Source: Actinomycetales bacterium (GTDB lineage Bacteria; Actinomycetota; Actinomycetes; Mycobacteriales; Micromonosporaceae). From it: DNA of 64,000 nucleotides. The notes under the pieces are model-generated. The model did no database searches and was not told the origin of the DNA. It worked only from the letters and a program-made list of their open reading frames with translations. The stretch lies in assembly GCA_002919305.1 (NCBI GenBank), contig PKFB01000064.1:57483-121482 (forward strand). The letters run 5' to 3'. Positions 8,723 through 18,017 of the stretch are shown piece by piece (position 1 is the stretch's first letter; each line of letters starts with the position of its first letter). Position numbers and translations under genes: made by a program.

Positions 8723-11700
8723 TTGAGCAAGCGGACCGAGACGGCTCGTGCTGCCTCCGCACGCCGCGGGCTAATGCGGCTGCGAGACGTGCGGATCCGA
8801 TCGAAGCTCGGCCTCATCCTGATCATCCCGGTGTTGGCCATCCTCGGATTAGCCGTGATCCGATTGGTGGACATCGGGCAGCAGGCGCTCCAGGCTGACG
8901 AGGTTCGATCTTTGGCGCTGTTCAGCGCAAACGTCGCTGATGTGACCCATGAGCTACAACGGGAGCGTTCGCAGGCCGGTTTTCTGCTGGGGGCTAACCC
9001 AGAACCGGCGGCGGTGGAGCGGTACGAGACCCAGACCAGGAGGACCGACGCAGCAATCAATCGGTTCAATGAGCGCCGGGAACAACTCCCCGAGCTCCCT
9101 CGCGCGCTCCGGGTGACCCTGGATCGTGTCGCTAGGAACTTCGAGGAGCTGCTCCCTCAGCTCCGGCTCAGTGTGGTTGAGCAGCGCCTCAACATCTACG
9201 AGGCGACCTATGCCTACAACCCGCTGATCAGCGACCTTCTCACGTACCGAGAAGCGTTGGCGCAGTTGGGTATCGATTCCGACTTGGCGACCCAGGCGCG
9301 TGCCGCGGCCGCCCTGTCGCGGAACAAGGATGCTCTCACCGAGGAGCACATCGTCGGACTACGCGCCTACTGGTTGGATCAGTACACGCTTCAGCTGCAG
9401 CGGGAGTTCGTCTCCGCGATTTCCGGCCAGGAAAGCGCCCGTAACAGCTTCGTTGACGCAGCTACGCAGGGACAGTGGGAGCTACTCCAGCGGACCTACG
9501 CCGACAGCGACGTTCAGCAGGCGCTGATCATGGAGCGGAGCTTCCGCATCCTGAGCCCAGGGCCTCACTTCCGGGACGCCTATCCCGGCGGGTTCGACCC
9601 GGTCAGCTGGACCGAGGCTATGGAGGGTGCAGCTGACGCGCTGCGCGACGTCGAGCAGGAGATCGACCAGCAGATCATCGATGAGATCACCCACCGCCGG
9701 GACAGCCAGGTGCGGCAGGTCCTCATCGAGTCCGGCATCGTGCTGGTGATCCTGGTGGTGGCCATCCTGGTGGCGCTGTTCGTGGCTCAGTCCATGGCCC
9801 GCTCGCTGTGGCAGCTGCGGGAAGGCGCCCTGAAGGTGGCCTACGAGAGCCTGCCCGAATCCGTGGCGCGCCTGCGTGACCCAGAAACGCTTGGTGAGCT
9901 AACTCCCGAAGAGGTGGCCAACCAAGTCAAGGACCCGGTCACCGAACGGGGACGGGACGAGATTGGTGAAGTGGCTCGCGCGTTCAACACCGTGCACCGC
10001 GAGGCGGTCCGGGTGGCCGCTGAGCAGGCAGCACTGCGCGCGAACGTTGCCACCATGTTCATCAACCTGGCCCGTCGTAGTCAGGTACTGGTCGACCGAC
10101 TGATCGGTCACCTGGACCGGTTGGAGCGGGGTGAAGAGGACCCCGACCGGCTCGCCCAGCTGTTCCAGCTTGACCACCTGGCGACCCGGATGCGTCGTAA
10201 CGACGAGAACCTGCTGGTCCTCGCTGGAGCCGACTCCACCCGGGTGCAGCGGGAGCCCGCCTCGCTCAGTGACGTTCTGCGGGCGGCACAGTCCGAGGTG
10301 GAGCAATACACCCGGATCGAGTTCGGCATCGTGGACCGCGACGTGGATGTCGCGCCGCACGCGGTCAACGACGTCGTGCACCTGCTGGCTGAGCTGCTCG
10401 ATAACGCGACCTCGTTCTCGCCGCCGGACACCACGGTGGTGGTCGACGCCCGACGCGCCGGTGACCGTGTGATCCTGCAGATTGAGGACCGCGGTATCGG
10501 GATCTCTCCGGAGCAGCTCGCTGAACTCAACGCCCGACTGGCGTCACCACCCCTGGTGGACGTGGCCGTGTCGCGGATGATGGGTCTGGTCGTGGTTGGC
10601 CGACTGGCTGCCCGGCACGGGATCCAGGTGGAGCTGCGCGCGGCGGCGGAGCGGGGCACCATCGCCGATGTGGTCTTGCCGGGAACGGTGCTGATCCTGC
10701 CGCAGCGGCGCAATCGCCAGCACACCCTTGGTCTCCCCCAAGGGCGTACCGCTGTGGCCGCTCTGGAAAGCACAGGCCCGGAAAAGCCTCACTCCGAACC
10801 GCAGCGGTCGGACTGGCTGGTGCGCAGCCAACCCAGCAAGGCGAGCACCGGAGGCAGCCTGCTCGAACCCCGTTCGGAGCCGTGGCGTCAGGAAGAACGG
10901 CGCCGGCCGGAGGAGCAGGCACCGGAGCGTCCGCAGGAGCGGCGCCCCGCCACCACGGGCACCACGGGCGGCCTAGCCACCACGGGCGGCCTAGTTCCCG
11001 AGCAGCGCCAGCCGGAGCAGCGGAGTACCCAGGCGGCACAAAGTTCGGTGTTCTCTGCCTTCGAGCGGCCGCGCGACGTGTCGGCGAACCGGTCAACCCC
11101 GGCCGACACCACGCCTCGGACACCGACGACCTCCAACGGTTTGCCCAGCCGCGGCGGTCTGCCGCAGCGGCGTCCCGGCAGTGCGATGCAGCCGTCGGCC
11201 TCCCCTGCGGAGCCTCCGACGACGCCGCCACCGGTGTCGCCGCCGCCTCCACCCGCCCGGCCGGCCCGTGACGAGCCCGCCGTTCCGCTGACCGGTGCGC
11301 GCGCGGCCTCTGAACCACGCACGGCTGCTGACGCGTCGCCGTCTCAGCCTCCCGCGGGGACATCCGCAACCTCGACGTCCGGAACGGGTTGGGAACCTGG
11401 CCCGGATGACACCGCGTTGATCCCCGCTAGCGTGGACGACACCATGGAGTTGCCCATCTTCCGGGAGGTGGAGTCGGCATGGTTCCGTACCCACAACAAC
11501 CGGACGCAGGCAGCCTCCGCCGCGACGTCTGGTGGGCGGGCGGCGATGGCTGAGCGCCCAACCACCTCGGCGTCCATGTCCATGCCCGCGTCGTCGACGA
11601 CCAACAGTGAGGCGCGTTCTGACGTTGGGCAGTCGTCGACGCCGTCCACGGCGGATCGCTTCCAGACTCCGGTCGGTCATTTCCAGCCATCGGCACCGCC

Positions 11701-12139
11701 TCCGGGATCGGTGCCTCCGCCACTACCGACGCGCTCTCAAGCGAAGAGCACGTCAACTCCGTCGACCGATGTGCCGCCACCGGCACGTCCCAGCGCCCCA
11801 TCGGCGCAGGCCTCAACGGAGCAGTCGGCGTCCTCCGGTTGGCGAACCGCCGCTGACGAGGGTTGGCGGGCCGCCTCAGCGGCGAGCCGGCCGGAGATCG
11901 GTGGAATAACAAAGGCCGGGCTGCCCAAGCGCGTACCAATGGCGCAGCTTGTGCCTGGTGGTGTGGAGCCCACCACCCCCATCACAACACGTGCGCGAAC
12001 CCCTGAGGCGGTCCGCGGTCTACTCTCGGCATACCACCGTGGGGTGCAACGCGGGCGCTCTCAGCATGCGAATTCGGCCATTCCCAATCCGCGGAACCGG
12101 TCCACCCACGGTGCATCAGGCAAGGAGCAGGAGGCATGA
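8723..12139 (+). CDS. Nitrate/nitrite-sensor-type histidine kinase of a conservon (CvnA-like)
   Basis: A 1138-residue membrane sensor. Order: basic N-terminus, membrane helix about 30-48, extracytoplasmic all-helical NIT domain about 50-320 (with [13 protein letters not shown]), second helix about 334-356, HAMP-like linker, a dimerisation helix with [12 protein letters not shown] (candidate phospho-His485), and an ATPase domain with Asn561 in [12 protein letters not shown] plus IEDRGIGI. A roughly 400-residue Pro/Ser/Thr-rich disordered region follows. The end carries the conserved [14 protein letters not shown] motif at about 1066-1079. TTG start with GGAGGG seven bases upstream. The next gene overlaps it by 4 bases. 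In conservons such kinases act with roadblock, DUF742 and GTPase partners as a membrane signalling complex. The ligand is unknown. Confidence 0.93.
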   Translation: MSKRTETARAASARRGLMRLRDVRIRSKLGLILIIPVLAILGLAVIRLVDIGQQALQADEVRSLALFSANVADVTHELQRERSQAGFLLGANPEPAAVERYETQTRRTDAAINRFNERREQLPELPRALRVTLDRVARNFEELLPQLRLSVVEQRLNIYEATYAYNPLISDLLTYREALAQLGIDSDLATQARAAAALSRNKDALTEEHIVGLRAYWLDQYTLQLQREFVSAISGQESARNSFVDAATQGQWELLQRTYADSDVQQALIMERSFRILSPGPHFRDAYPGGFDPVSWTEAMEGAADALRDVEQEIDQQIIDEITHRRDSQVRQVLIESGIVLVILVVAILVALFVAQSMARSLWQLREGALKVAYESLPESVARLRDPETLGELTPEEVANQVKDPVTERGRDEIGEVARAFNTVHREAVRVAAEQAALRANVATMFINLARRSQVLVDRLIGHLDRLERGEEDPDRLAQLFQLDHLATRMRRNDENLLVLAGADSTRVQREPASLSDVLRAAQSEVEQYTRIEFGIVDRDVDVAPHAVNDVVHLLAELLDNATSFSPPDTTVVVDARRAGDRVILQIEDRGIGISPEQLAELNARLASPPLVDVAVSRMMGLVVVGRLAARHGIQVELRAAAERGTIADVVLPGTVLILPQRRNRQHTLGLPQGRTAVAALESTGPEKPHSEPQRSDWLVRSQPSKASTGGSLLEPRSEPWRQEERRRPEEQAPERPQERRPATTGTTGGLATTGGLVPEQRQPEQRSTQAAQSSVFSAFERPRDVSANRSTPADTTPRTPTTSNGLPSRGGLPQRRPGSAMQPSASPAEPPTTPPPVSPPPPPARPARDEPAVPLTGARAASEPRTAADASPSQPPAGTSATSTSGTGWEPGPDDTALIPASVDDTMELPIFREVESAWFRTHNNRTQAASAATSGGRAAMAERPTTSASMSMPASSTTNSEARSDVGQSSTPSTADRFQTPVGHFQPSAPPPGSVPPPLPTRSQAKSTSTPSTDVPPPARPSAPSAQASTEQSASSGWRTAADEGWRAASAASRPEIGGITKAGLPKRVPMAQLVPGGVEPTTPITTRARTPEAVRGLLSAYHRGVQRGRSQHANSAIPNPRNRSTHGASGKEQEA

Positions 12140-12543
12140 CCACGCAGCAGATCAGTACGCAGGATCTCGGTTGGCTGTTGACGAACTTCGCCGACCGAGT
12201 CCCCGGCGTTGCGCACGCCGTGGCGGTCTCCGCGGACGGGCTGTTGCTAGCGGCCTCGCGGGATCTGCCGCGGGATCGGGCCGACCAACTGGCCGCTATT
12301 GCGTCCGGGTTGGTCAGCCTCACACAAGGAGCATCCCGCTGTTTCGAAGGCGGGGCTGTGCTCCAGACCGTCGTGGAGATGGACAACGGGTTCTTGTTCC
12401 TGATGTCCATCAGCGACGGCTCCTCGTTCGCTGTCCTGGCCTCGCGAAGCTGCGATGTCGGGCAGGTGGGATACGAGATGGCGTTGCTGGTGGACCGGGT
12501 GGGTGATGCGCTCACCCCGGCGCCACGTGCGGCGGCCCACTAA
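12136..12543 (+). CDS. Roadblock/LC7 protein of the conservon (CvnB-like)
   Basis: A 135-residue roadblock fold protein. Typical elements are [23 protein letters not shown], an [19 protein letters not shown] helix, and [18 protein letters not shown] strands. ATGA overlap with the kinase gene indicates translational coupling. Roadblock proteins regulate small GTPases; here the partner is the GTPase two genes downstream. Confidence 0.93.
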   Translation: MTTQQISTQDLGWLLTNFADRVPGVAHAVAVSADGLLLAASRDLPRDRADQLAAIASGLVSLTQGASRCFEGGAVLQTVVEMDNGFLFLMSISDGSSFAVLASRSCDVGQVGYEMALLVDRVGDALTPAPRAAAH

Positions 12544-12652
12544 GGACGGGATTGCACGCGCGCAAGCGAGAAAGCTATACAGCTATCGAACACATGACGA
12601 GTGCGAATAGCCTTCGATGTAGGTGTCTAGACGACTCGGGGAAGTGAGCGAC

Positions 12653-13024
12653 ATGCTCGACGACCGTGACGAGCCAACGGGTGCGCTGGTCCGGCCTTAC
12701 GCCGTGACGCGAGGCCGGACGCGGCCGCGGGTCGAAGTGGCCATGGAGGCGCTTATTGAGACCACAGATCGTGGTCGGCAATACAGTGCCTTGATCGGTC
12801 GCGAGCAGCAACTCATCGCCGGTCTGTGTGACGGCAACCTACAGTCGCTGGCTGAGATCTCGGCCCGGATGCAACTGCCACTCGGGGTGGCCCGCGTGCT
12901 TGTCGCTGACATGGCCGCTGACGGTCTCATCGCGATCTACGAGCCGACTGGCCTGGATGATGGCGATGGCGCTGTGGGAACAGAACTGCTGGAGAGGGTG
13001 CTGAGTGGACTTCGGAGGCTCTGA
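12653..13024 (+). CDS. DUF742 protein of the conservon (CvnC-like)
   Basis: About 123 residues. LVRPYAVTRGRTRP near the N-terminus is the DUF742 hallmark, followed by a winged-helix-like segment (LAEISARMQLPLGVARVLVADMAADGLI). The ATG at 12653 is chosen because GGGGAAG lies about 9 bases upstream; in-frame GTG codons at 12644 and 12623 are alternatives with poorer spacing. About 110 bases separate it from the roadblock gene, and its 3' end overlaps the GTPase start by 20 bases. Thought to act as an adaptor in conservon complexes. Confidence 0.9.
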   Translation: MLDDRDEPTGALVRPYAVTRGRTRPRVEVAMEALIETTDRGRQYSALIGREQQLIAGLCDGNLQSLAEISARMQLPLGVARVLVADMAADGLIAIYEPTGLDDGDGAVGTELLERVLSGLRRL

Positions 13025-13628
13025 CGTGTCCTATCGTCGGACCAACGGTCACGTCACCTCGGCGAAGATCGTGATTGCCGGCGGCTTTGGTGTCGGCAAG
13101 ACCACGCTTGTCGGATCGGTCTCGGAGATCACCCCCTTGACCACCGAGGCGATCATGACTTCGGCCGGGGTGGGCGTTGACGACAATCGGGACGTCCCGG
13201 GCAAAACTACGACGACGGTCGCGATGGACTTCGGTCGCATCACGATCGATCAAGATTTGATCCTGTACCTGTTCGGGACCCCGGGCCAGACTCGGTTCTG
13301 GTTTATGTGGGATGAGCTGGTCCGCGGTGCGATCGGCGCCGTGGTCCTGGTCGACACCCGGCGTTTGGCGGACTGCTTCGCGGCGATTGACTTCTTCGAG
13401 CACCGTCAGCTGCCGTACCTGATCGCGATCAACTGCTTCGATGGAATCCGTTTCCACACCGTCGAAGACGTTCGAGAGGCGCTAGCCATCTCGCCCGAGA
13501 CCCCCGTGATCATGTGCGACGCTCGGAGCCGTGAGTCCACCAAGCAGGTACTCATCACTCTGGTGGAGTACGTTCTGTCGCTGCGCAGAAACCGTGCTAA
13601 CACACCAGACGCGACCCCGGTGCGTTAA
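13005..13628 (+). CDS. Conservon GTP-binding protein (CvnD-like)
   Basis: A 207-residue P-loop GTPase. GGFGVGKTT (26-34) is the P-loop, TTTVAMDFG the switch-I-type segment, FGTPGQTRFWFMW the switch-II segment, VLVDTRR and AINCFDG the base-recognition strand. The latter has Asn-Cys-Phe-Asp in place of NKxD, as is usual for this family. The GTG start has GAGAGGG eight bases upstream and lies within the end of the DUF742 gene. A 16-bp hairpin follows, closing the four-gene operon. Confidence 0.93.
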   Translation: MDFGGSDVSYRRTNGHVTSAKIVIAGGFGVGKTTLVGSVSEITPLTTEAIMTSAGVGVDDNRDVPGKTTTTVAMDFGRITIDQDLILYLFGTPGQTRFWFMWDELVRGAIGAVVLVDTRRLADCFAAIDFFEHRQLPYLIAINCFDGIRFHTVEDVREALAISPETPVIMCDARSRESTKQVLITLVEYVLSLRRNRANTPDATPVR

Positions 13629-13642
13629 CACCGATCCGTTGC

Positions 13643-13677
13643 GCGATGGCCCGGTCCTCAAAGGACCGGGCCATCGC
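13643..13677. terminator. Conservon operon terminator
   Basis: Perfect 16-bp stem (gcgatggcccggtcct / aggaccgggccatcgc) with a 3-base loop, 15 bases after the GTPase stop. Confidence 0.8.
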
Positions 13678-13774
13678 TCATGTGTCCTATACGTGCCTTA
13701 GGTGTCGGGTCAGGTCGGATGCGGACGCCCATAGCGTGAAGCCGCCCGCATCCGAGCGTGTTGTTCTTGCGTCT

Positions 13775-14173
13775 CTACGCGTCGTGTGTCACACCGAGAA
13801 GCGGCCCGACCTGGGAGATGAATATCCCCAGCTCGTAACCGAGCTTCTCCCGGTTACACCGGGCAGTCGCTAAGAGGGTGAGACTGAGCTCCGGGGCGAT
13901 CGGTGTCGCCAGCAGTACCCCACCGGCCATTTCCACAACCACCTGGTGCGCCGCCCCCGTAGACATACAGCGCCCAGCTCCCACCGCGATACTCAACAGA
14001 CCAGCGCCGATGGTCGCCAGCTGCTCAGCCCGTGTCGCTGGTAGCCCCGTCGAGGTGGCGACGGGTAGCCCCTGCGGCGAAAACAGCACCGCATGTGCCA
14101 TGCCGGGGGTGCGCGCCACCAGCGACGCGAGCAGCAGCCCCAGACTGCGTCGGTAGACCTCCAGATCGCTCAC
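13775..14173 (-). CDS. Second roadblock/LC7 protein
   Basis: About 132 residues with the same roadblock pattern as the conservon member: ARTPGMAHAVLFSPQGLPVATSTG, an AEQLATIGAGLLSIAVG helix and VVVEMAGGVLLATPI. The GTG at 14173 gives AAGGAG a spacing of 4, while the ATG one codon earlier is only 1 base away. It lies downstream of, and in the same direction as, the IS110-derived protein gene (gap about 120 bases). That protein carries a conservon-kinase-like tail, so the two probably form a pair like CvnA/CvnB. No DUF742 or GTPase gene accompanies it. Confidence 0.9.
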   Translation of the reverse strand: MSDLEVYRRSLGLLLASLVARTPGMAHAVLFSPQGLPVATSTGLPATRAEQLATIGAGLLSIAVGAGRCMSTGAAHQVVVEMAGGVLLATPIAPELSLTLLATARCNREKLGYELGIFISQVGPLLGVTHDA

Positions 14174-14294
14174 CATGCTCCTTGCTTCCCACGTGCGCTG
14201 TTAAGGCGCGCGGGGGTGACCATACGCCTGTTACGCGTAAGGTCCGCTGGTGACACCCGTCCCCACGGCGCCACACCGGTGGGCTGACGGGCTT

Positions 14295-16490
14295 TCACCG
14301 GCGCCGCGCCGATAGGTATGAGTTGTCGGATGCATCCCCCCGGGCCCGGCTCCAGCCCCGGAAGTACCCAGCGGTGTTCGCGGCTAACTGGTCAGGGTCA
14401 CGGACGATCCGTTGCTGACGCTCGCGTTCCGGATCGGGGGACGCCGTGCCAGGAACCAGGTTCGCCTGGGGTACTCGTCGGGGGAGGCCGCTGCGGGTGG
14501 TGCCGCCGATCGACGGTTGACGGATCGCCTCAGCGGCGCGCCAGCCAGTGTCCGCTGGGCTGCTCCAGTCGCTGTTTGACGACCTGCGCTCCCCATCGAA
14601 CCATGCCGATGCCTGAGCGAAGATCAACAGATCCGAGTCGGCGTCGTCCACCGCCGGACGCGTAGGCGATACCGACGCGGAGCGTCGCCGCTGCGCCGGA
14701 GCCGTGTCGGCAGTCTCAGAGGGGGCGGGCCTGGACTCGGGGCCGGTGTCCAACCCAAAGGAGGGCGGACGGGTCAGCTCCTCCAATGAGGCCGGTGGCT
14801 TCGGCTCCCCATAGGACAGATCTCCCGGCGGTACCTCCCGGGCCGCCGCGGCCGGCTGGTCGCCGGAATCAGACTCACTGTCGTGGCGCGCTCGACGCCG
14901 CCTCGCGGCGGGAAACTCGATGACTCCACCACGCTCCTCACCGGCCGGGCTCACCCGCTGATGCGCACCGGAGCGTTCCGCGGCAGCCACGGAGGGCTCC
15001 GGATCGCGCTGTTGTGGAGATACACCCGTGTCGGGGGAGTGGTGGCGTGCGGCGCGGCTACGACGTACCGGCTCCTCCTCGGCCTGCTGGCGCTCAGGCT
15101 GCTGCGGAGCCTCCACGGGCTCGGATTTCTCCGGCGCGGCCGGAGCGGGCCGCTGCGACCCGCTCTCGCGCGTACCGTCGGCATCCCGGTTCCGCGGGGC
15201 GGTGCCACGCAGATTCGACGATGTCGGCAGCTCATCCGGCGTGAGCAGGCTCAGACTCAGATCCGAGTCGTCAGGGAGCTCCGCCACCTCAGCCCGCTTC
15301 GGGGCGGGTGGGTACTGCTGCTGCGTTCTCGCGGCCGGATCCACAGGAGCAGCCCCGGCCGAACCCCAGCCGCCGGAGTTGGCCGCCGGCGTCGACGGCG
15401 GCCCAACAACCTGAGGAGATCCAGTGCTGTGCCCCGACGGAACGGCCTGGGGGTGACCGCCACTGCCAGCGGATCCTGGTGAGGCCACGGGGGACGGGTA
15501 CGCGGGGGACGGAGGCGCGGAGCCGACGGCGTACCCGGCGGCGTTGGGATAGCTGTTCGTGCCGAGTGGGCCACCCGCCGCGGGCGAGGAGACCGGTTGC
15601 GGCAGTGGGGGGACGGAGATCGGAGGAAGCGGCGCCGCCGGCCCAGCCGCCGGAGGGGCCGGGGCCGCGGCGGGGGCGGCGGACCCGGCACGGCGCTCCA
15701 GCCGTTCGCTGATGCTTTCCAGCAGGGAGTTGGCCGACCGGTCGCAGGACCGCACCGCAACCACCGCGTGGCGTACCGCCGGACCAATAGGGTCGGTGAT
15801 CTCCCGCCGTGGGATGGTCTCCGCCACGGCTTGGCGAAGCGCCAGCAGCGCCGGCTCCACATCGCGATACCCAGCCGCGGTGAGCTGGGTTACCACGTCA
15901 CCCTCCTGGCCCCGCGCGACCATGACGGGATCGGGCAGGGCCTCCAGCAACGCCAGCGCGGTGGGGTCCCCAGGATCGGGGAACGCCCGCAACGCGGCCG
16001 GATACAGCTCCCGGAGAACCCCCCGCAACGCGGCCACCAGGGTGACCCGACCGGCGATCACAGCGGCATGGGCCGACAGCAGTGGCGCGAGCGCCAGGAT
16101 GTCCAGTCCGGCGTGCCAGGCCGTAGAGGGGTCATCGGTGCGGAGGATGCCCGCGTGGAGGGCACGTGCCAGCGCCGCCGCCCGTCGAACCGGGTCTGGA
16201 GCGTTCGTGAGGTCCCTGCTGAAGGCGGCGACCACGTTGGCGTCACCGAGTGCGAACGGCCGCCCTGAGGCGGCCAGCAGCAAGGGGACCAGGTGGCTGT
16301 CGTTCTCAGCGACCACCATGGTCTGACCGGTGCTGGCCCCGCCAGAACGCTCCGTAATCAACGAGCAGACGGCCGCGTACCCGGTCGCATCATCATCGAT
16401 CTCATGGCTGACTAACAACCGGCCAGCGTCGTCGACGATTGCGACACACAAACGTTGTCCAGCCGACGCCAGACCGCAATAGATACGCAC
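14295..16490 (-). CDS. Domesticated IS110-transposase-domain protein with conservon-type C-terminal tail
   Basis: A 731-residue protein. Residues 1-260 follow the IS110 DEDD-transposase N-terminal domain: VRIYCGLASAG, then CVAIVDDAGRLLVSHEIDDD, then VAENDSH, then ALHAGILRTD, and LRGVLRELYPAALRAFPD. The usual first catalytic Asp (GIDWAE in active enzymes) is replaced (GLASAG), and the lysine/acid segment before LRTD is APDPVRR. A recombinase is therefore not expected. The IS110 C-terminal domain is absent. About 350 Pro/Ser/acidic disordered residues follow, then AWFDGE, GWRAAEA and GLPRRVPQANLVPG (about 668-681), as in the conservon kinase. The GTG at 16490 is chosen because GGGAGGT lies 6 bases upstream. 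It is downstream of the acidic protein gene and upstream of a roadblock gene. Role unknown; probably signalling. Confidence 0.8.
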   Translation of the reverse strand: MRIYCGLASAGQRLCVAIVDDAGRLLVSHEIDDDATGYAAVCSLITERSGGASTGQTMVVAENDSHLVPLLLAASGRPFALGDANVVAAFSRDLTNAPDPVRRAAALARALHAGILRTDDPSTAWHAGLDILALAPLLSAHAAVIAGRVTLVAALRGVLRELYPAALRAFPDPGDPTALALLEALPDPVMVARGQEGDVVTQLTAAGYRDVEPALLALRQAVAETIPRREITDPIGPAVRHAVVAVRSCDRSANSLLESISERLERRAGSAAPAAAPAPPAAGPAAPLPPISVPPLPQPVSSPAAGGPLGTNSYPNAAGYAVGSAPPSPAYPSPVASPGSAGSGGHPQAVPSGHSTGSPQVVGPPSTPAANSGGWGSAGAAPVDPAARTQQQYPPAPKRAEVAELPDDSDLSLSLLTPDELPTSSNLRGTAPRNRDADGTRESGSQRPAPAAPEKSEPVEAPQQPERQQAEEEPVRRSRAARHHSPDTGVSPQQRDPEPSVAAAERSGAHQRVSPAGEERGGVIEFPAARRRRARHDSESDSGDQPAAAAREVPPGDLSYGEPKPPASLEELTRPPSFGLDTGPESRPAPSETADTAPAQRRRSASVSPTRPAVDDADSDLLIFAQASAWFDGERRSSNSDWSSPADTGWRAAEAIRQPSIGGTTRSGLPRRVPQANLVPGTASPDPERERQQRIVRDPDQLAANTAGYFRGWSRARGDASDNSYLSARRR

Positions 16491-16534
16491 GTCGCCACCT
16501 CCCAAAGCCAGGAACGATGCTCCCTGCTCGGGGG

Positions 16535-17668
16535 TCAATCGCGCCAGTCCACAGCGGTAGAGATCTTGCCAATTATTGAGCGCCAAGCCAGGGCAGCTTG
16601 CTCTGGCCCGATCCGGCGGAGTCTACGGCGGGCGAAGAAGCCACGGACACCACCGGCTTCAGCGGCACGGAGCGCCTCGTCAAGCTCGTCCAGAGGGGAT
16701 CCCGGGGACAACGCGCCCAGCACGCTCGCCAGTCGTAGCGCGTAACCAGCGTCACGGGCGAATTCTCCCGCCTTGATCACCAGCTCCGGTTTCCAGGCGT
16801 CGTGTCCACCGCGGAGGTTCTCCACCACCAAGTCCAGCTCGTAGCGGTCCTCCTCGACGGGGGCGATGTACTCGGGCTGGATCTCGGCGACGACCTTCGA
16901 CCACTCCTTCAGCACCGTCAGGTCGTGCGGCTCGTCCGACTTGACGAAGTCGACGAGGCCTTCGGGGGACCGGAACAGCAGGAGCTTTCCGTCCTTGGCG
17001 AGGAAGACCGGCACCTCTTCAGGCTCAGGCTCCGGTTCCTCCTCCTCGTCCTCGTCCTCCTCGGCTTCGTCCGTGTCTTTTTCGGCTTTGCCGCGGGACT
17101 TGTCGTCCTTCTCCTCGTCCTCGGCTTCGTCTTCGTCGAGGTCTTCGTCTTCGTCGTCTTCGACGTCGTCCTCGAGGTCGTCGTCGAAGTCTTCGTCGTC
17201 GAGGTCGTCGGCGTCGTCGTCTTCGTCGAACTCGTCGTCCTCAAGGTCCTCGTCGTCGCGGTCATGTACCCGACCGCGTATCTCCTCCCGGCCGCCGGCG
17301 AGCGATGCCGGTTCGACCTCTACCAGGCCCAGCTCGGCGAGTCGATCCGGACCGGCCTCATCGGCCTCGATCTCCTCGGGCTCCTCCGTATGCTTCGGCC
17401 GCTCCGGTTTCGGCAGGATGGTGCTGAGACGGTACGCGCGGAGCGTGTACCCAACGCCACGGGGGAGCGCGACCTCCACCGGATCCACCCGGACCTCGGA
17501 CCAGAAGGCATCCGCCTCAGAGGTACGGGCGGGCGTGTCGTCGATATCTTCGGTCGCGTCGTCGAGGTCATCCTCGTCAACATCTGCGGGTTCGCGCTCT
17601 TCCGCCTCGACGGCGTCGTCGAGGTCCTTCGAACCCTTGGCGCGGTGGCGGGCCACGGCGTCCTCCAT
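16535..17668 (-). CDS. Highly acidic conserved actinobacterial protein
   Basis: About 377 residues. An N-terminal segment has FWSEVRVDPVEVALPRGVGY and YTLRAYR. A long Asp/Glu-rich low-complexity region follows, at about 140-225. The C-terminal globular part has PVFLAKDGKLLLFRSPEGL, HDLTVLKEW, YELDLVVENLRGGHD, ALSPGSPLDELDEALR and RRLRRIGPEQ. Similar streptomycete proteins have sometimes been labelled DNA primase, for which I see no support. The ATG at 17668 is preferred; the frame is open 20 codons further. It is upstream of the IS110-derived gene by 44 bases and probably co-transcribed. Function unknown. Confidence 0.75.
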   Translation of the reverse strand: MEDAVARHRAKGSKDLDDAVEAEEREPADVDEDDLDDATEDIDDTPARTSEADAFWSEVRVDPVEVALPRGVGYTLRAYRLSTILPKPERPKHTEEPEEIEADEAGPDRLAELGLVEVEPASLAGGREEIRGRVHDRDDEDLEDDEFDEDDDADDLDDEDFDDDLEDDVEDDEDEDLDEDEAEDEEKDDKSRGKAEKDTDEAEEDEDEEEEPEPEPEEVPVFLAKDGKLLLFRSPEGLVDFVKSDEPHDLTVLKEWSKVVAEIQPEYIAPVEEDRYELDLVVENLRGGHDAWKPELVIKAGEFARDAGYALRLASVLGALSPGSPLDELDEALRAAEAGGVRGFFARRRLRRIGPEQAALAWRSIIGKISTAVDWRD

Positions 17669-18017
17669 CGCAGTCAGGCCGCTGACATCAGCGTGCTGAG
17701 TCAGACGGAACACACATTGCTGGAGCAAACCCTAGACGGAACGGCTCATCCCTGTGGCACCGGCCATACCCGTACCAGCGCCCTTGTCATCCTCGCCGTG
17801 CGAGCAGAACGCTGCCCTGCCTTCTGCGGCGAGTGCGAGAGCCGCCTGCCATGTGGGCGTACTCATGTGGGCGTACCGCCTCAGGGGACGGGGCGGGATC
17901 GGCCACAACAGGGAATACGCGACAAAACATCCAATCCGAGACTGTAACCCGCGTGCGGGTTATACGCCCACGACGCGGACGCGTTGGTGAACATGGGCAC
18001 TTTACCCCAAGCCAGGA

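Noticed and set aside
16802..17947. 381-codon plus-strand frame rich in Val/Leu/Phe
   Set aside because: It is the complement of the Asp/Glu tract of the acidic protein, so its hydrophobic repeats are an artefact of GAC/GAG codons read backwards.
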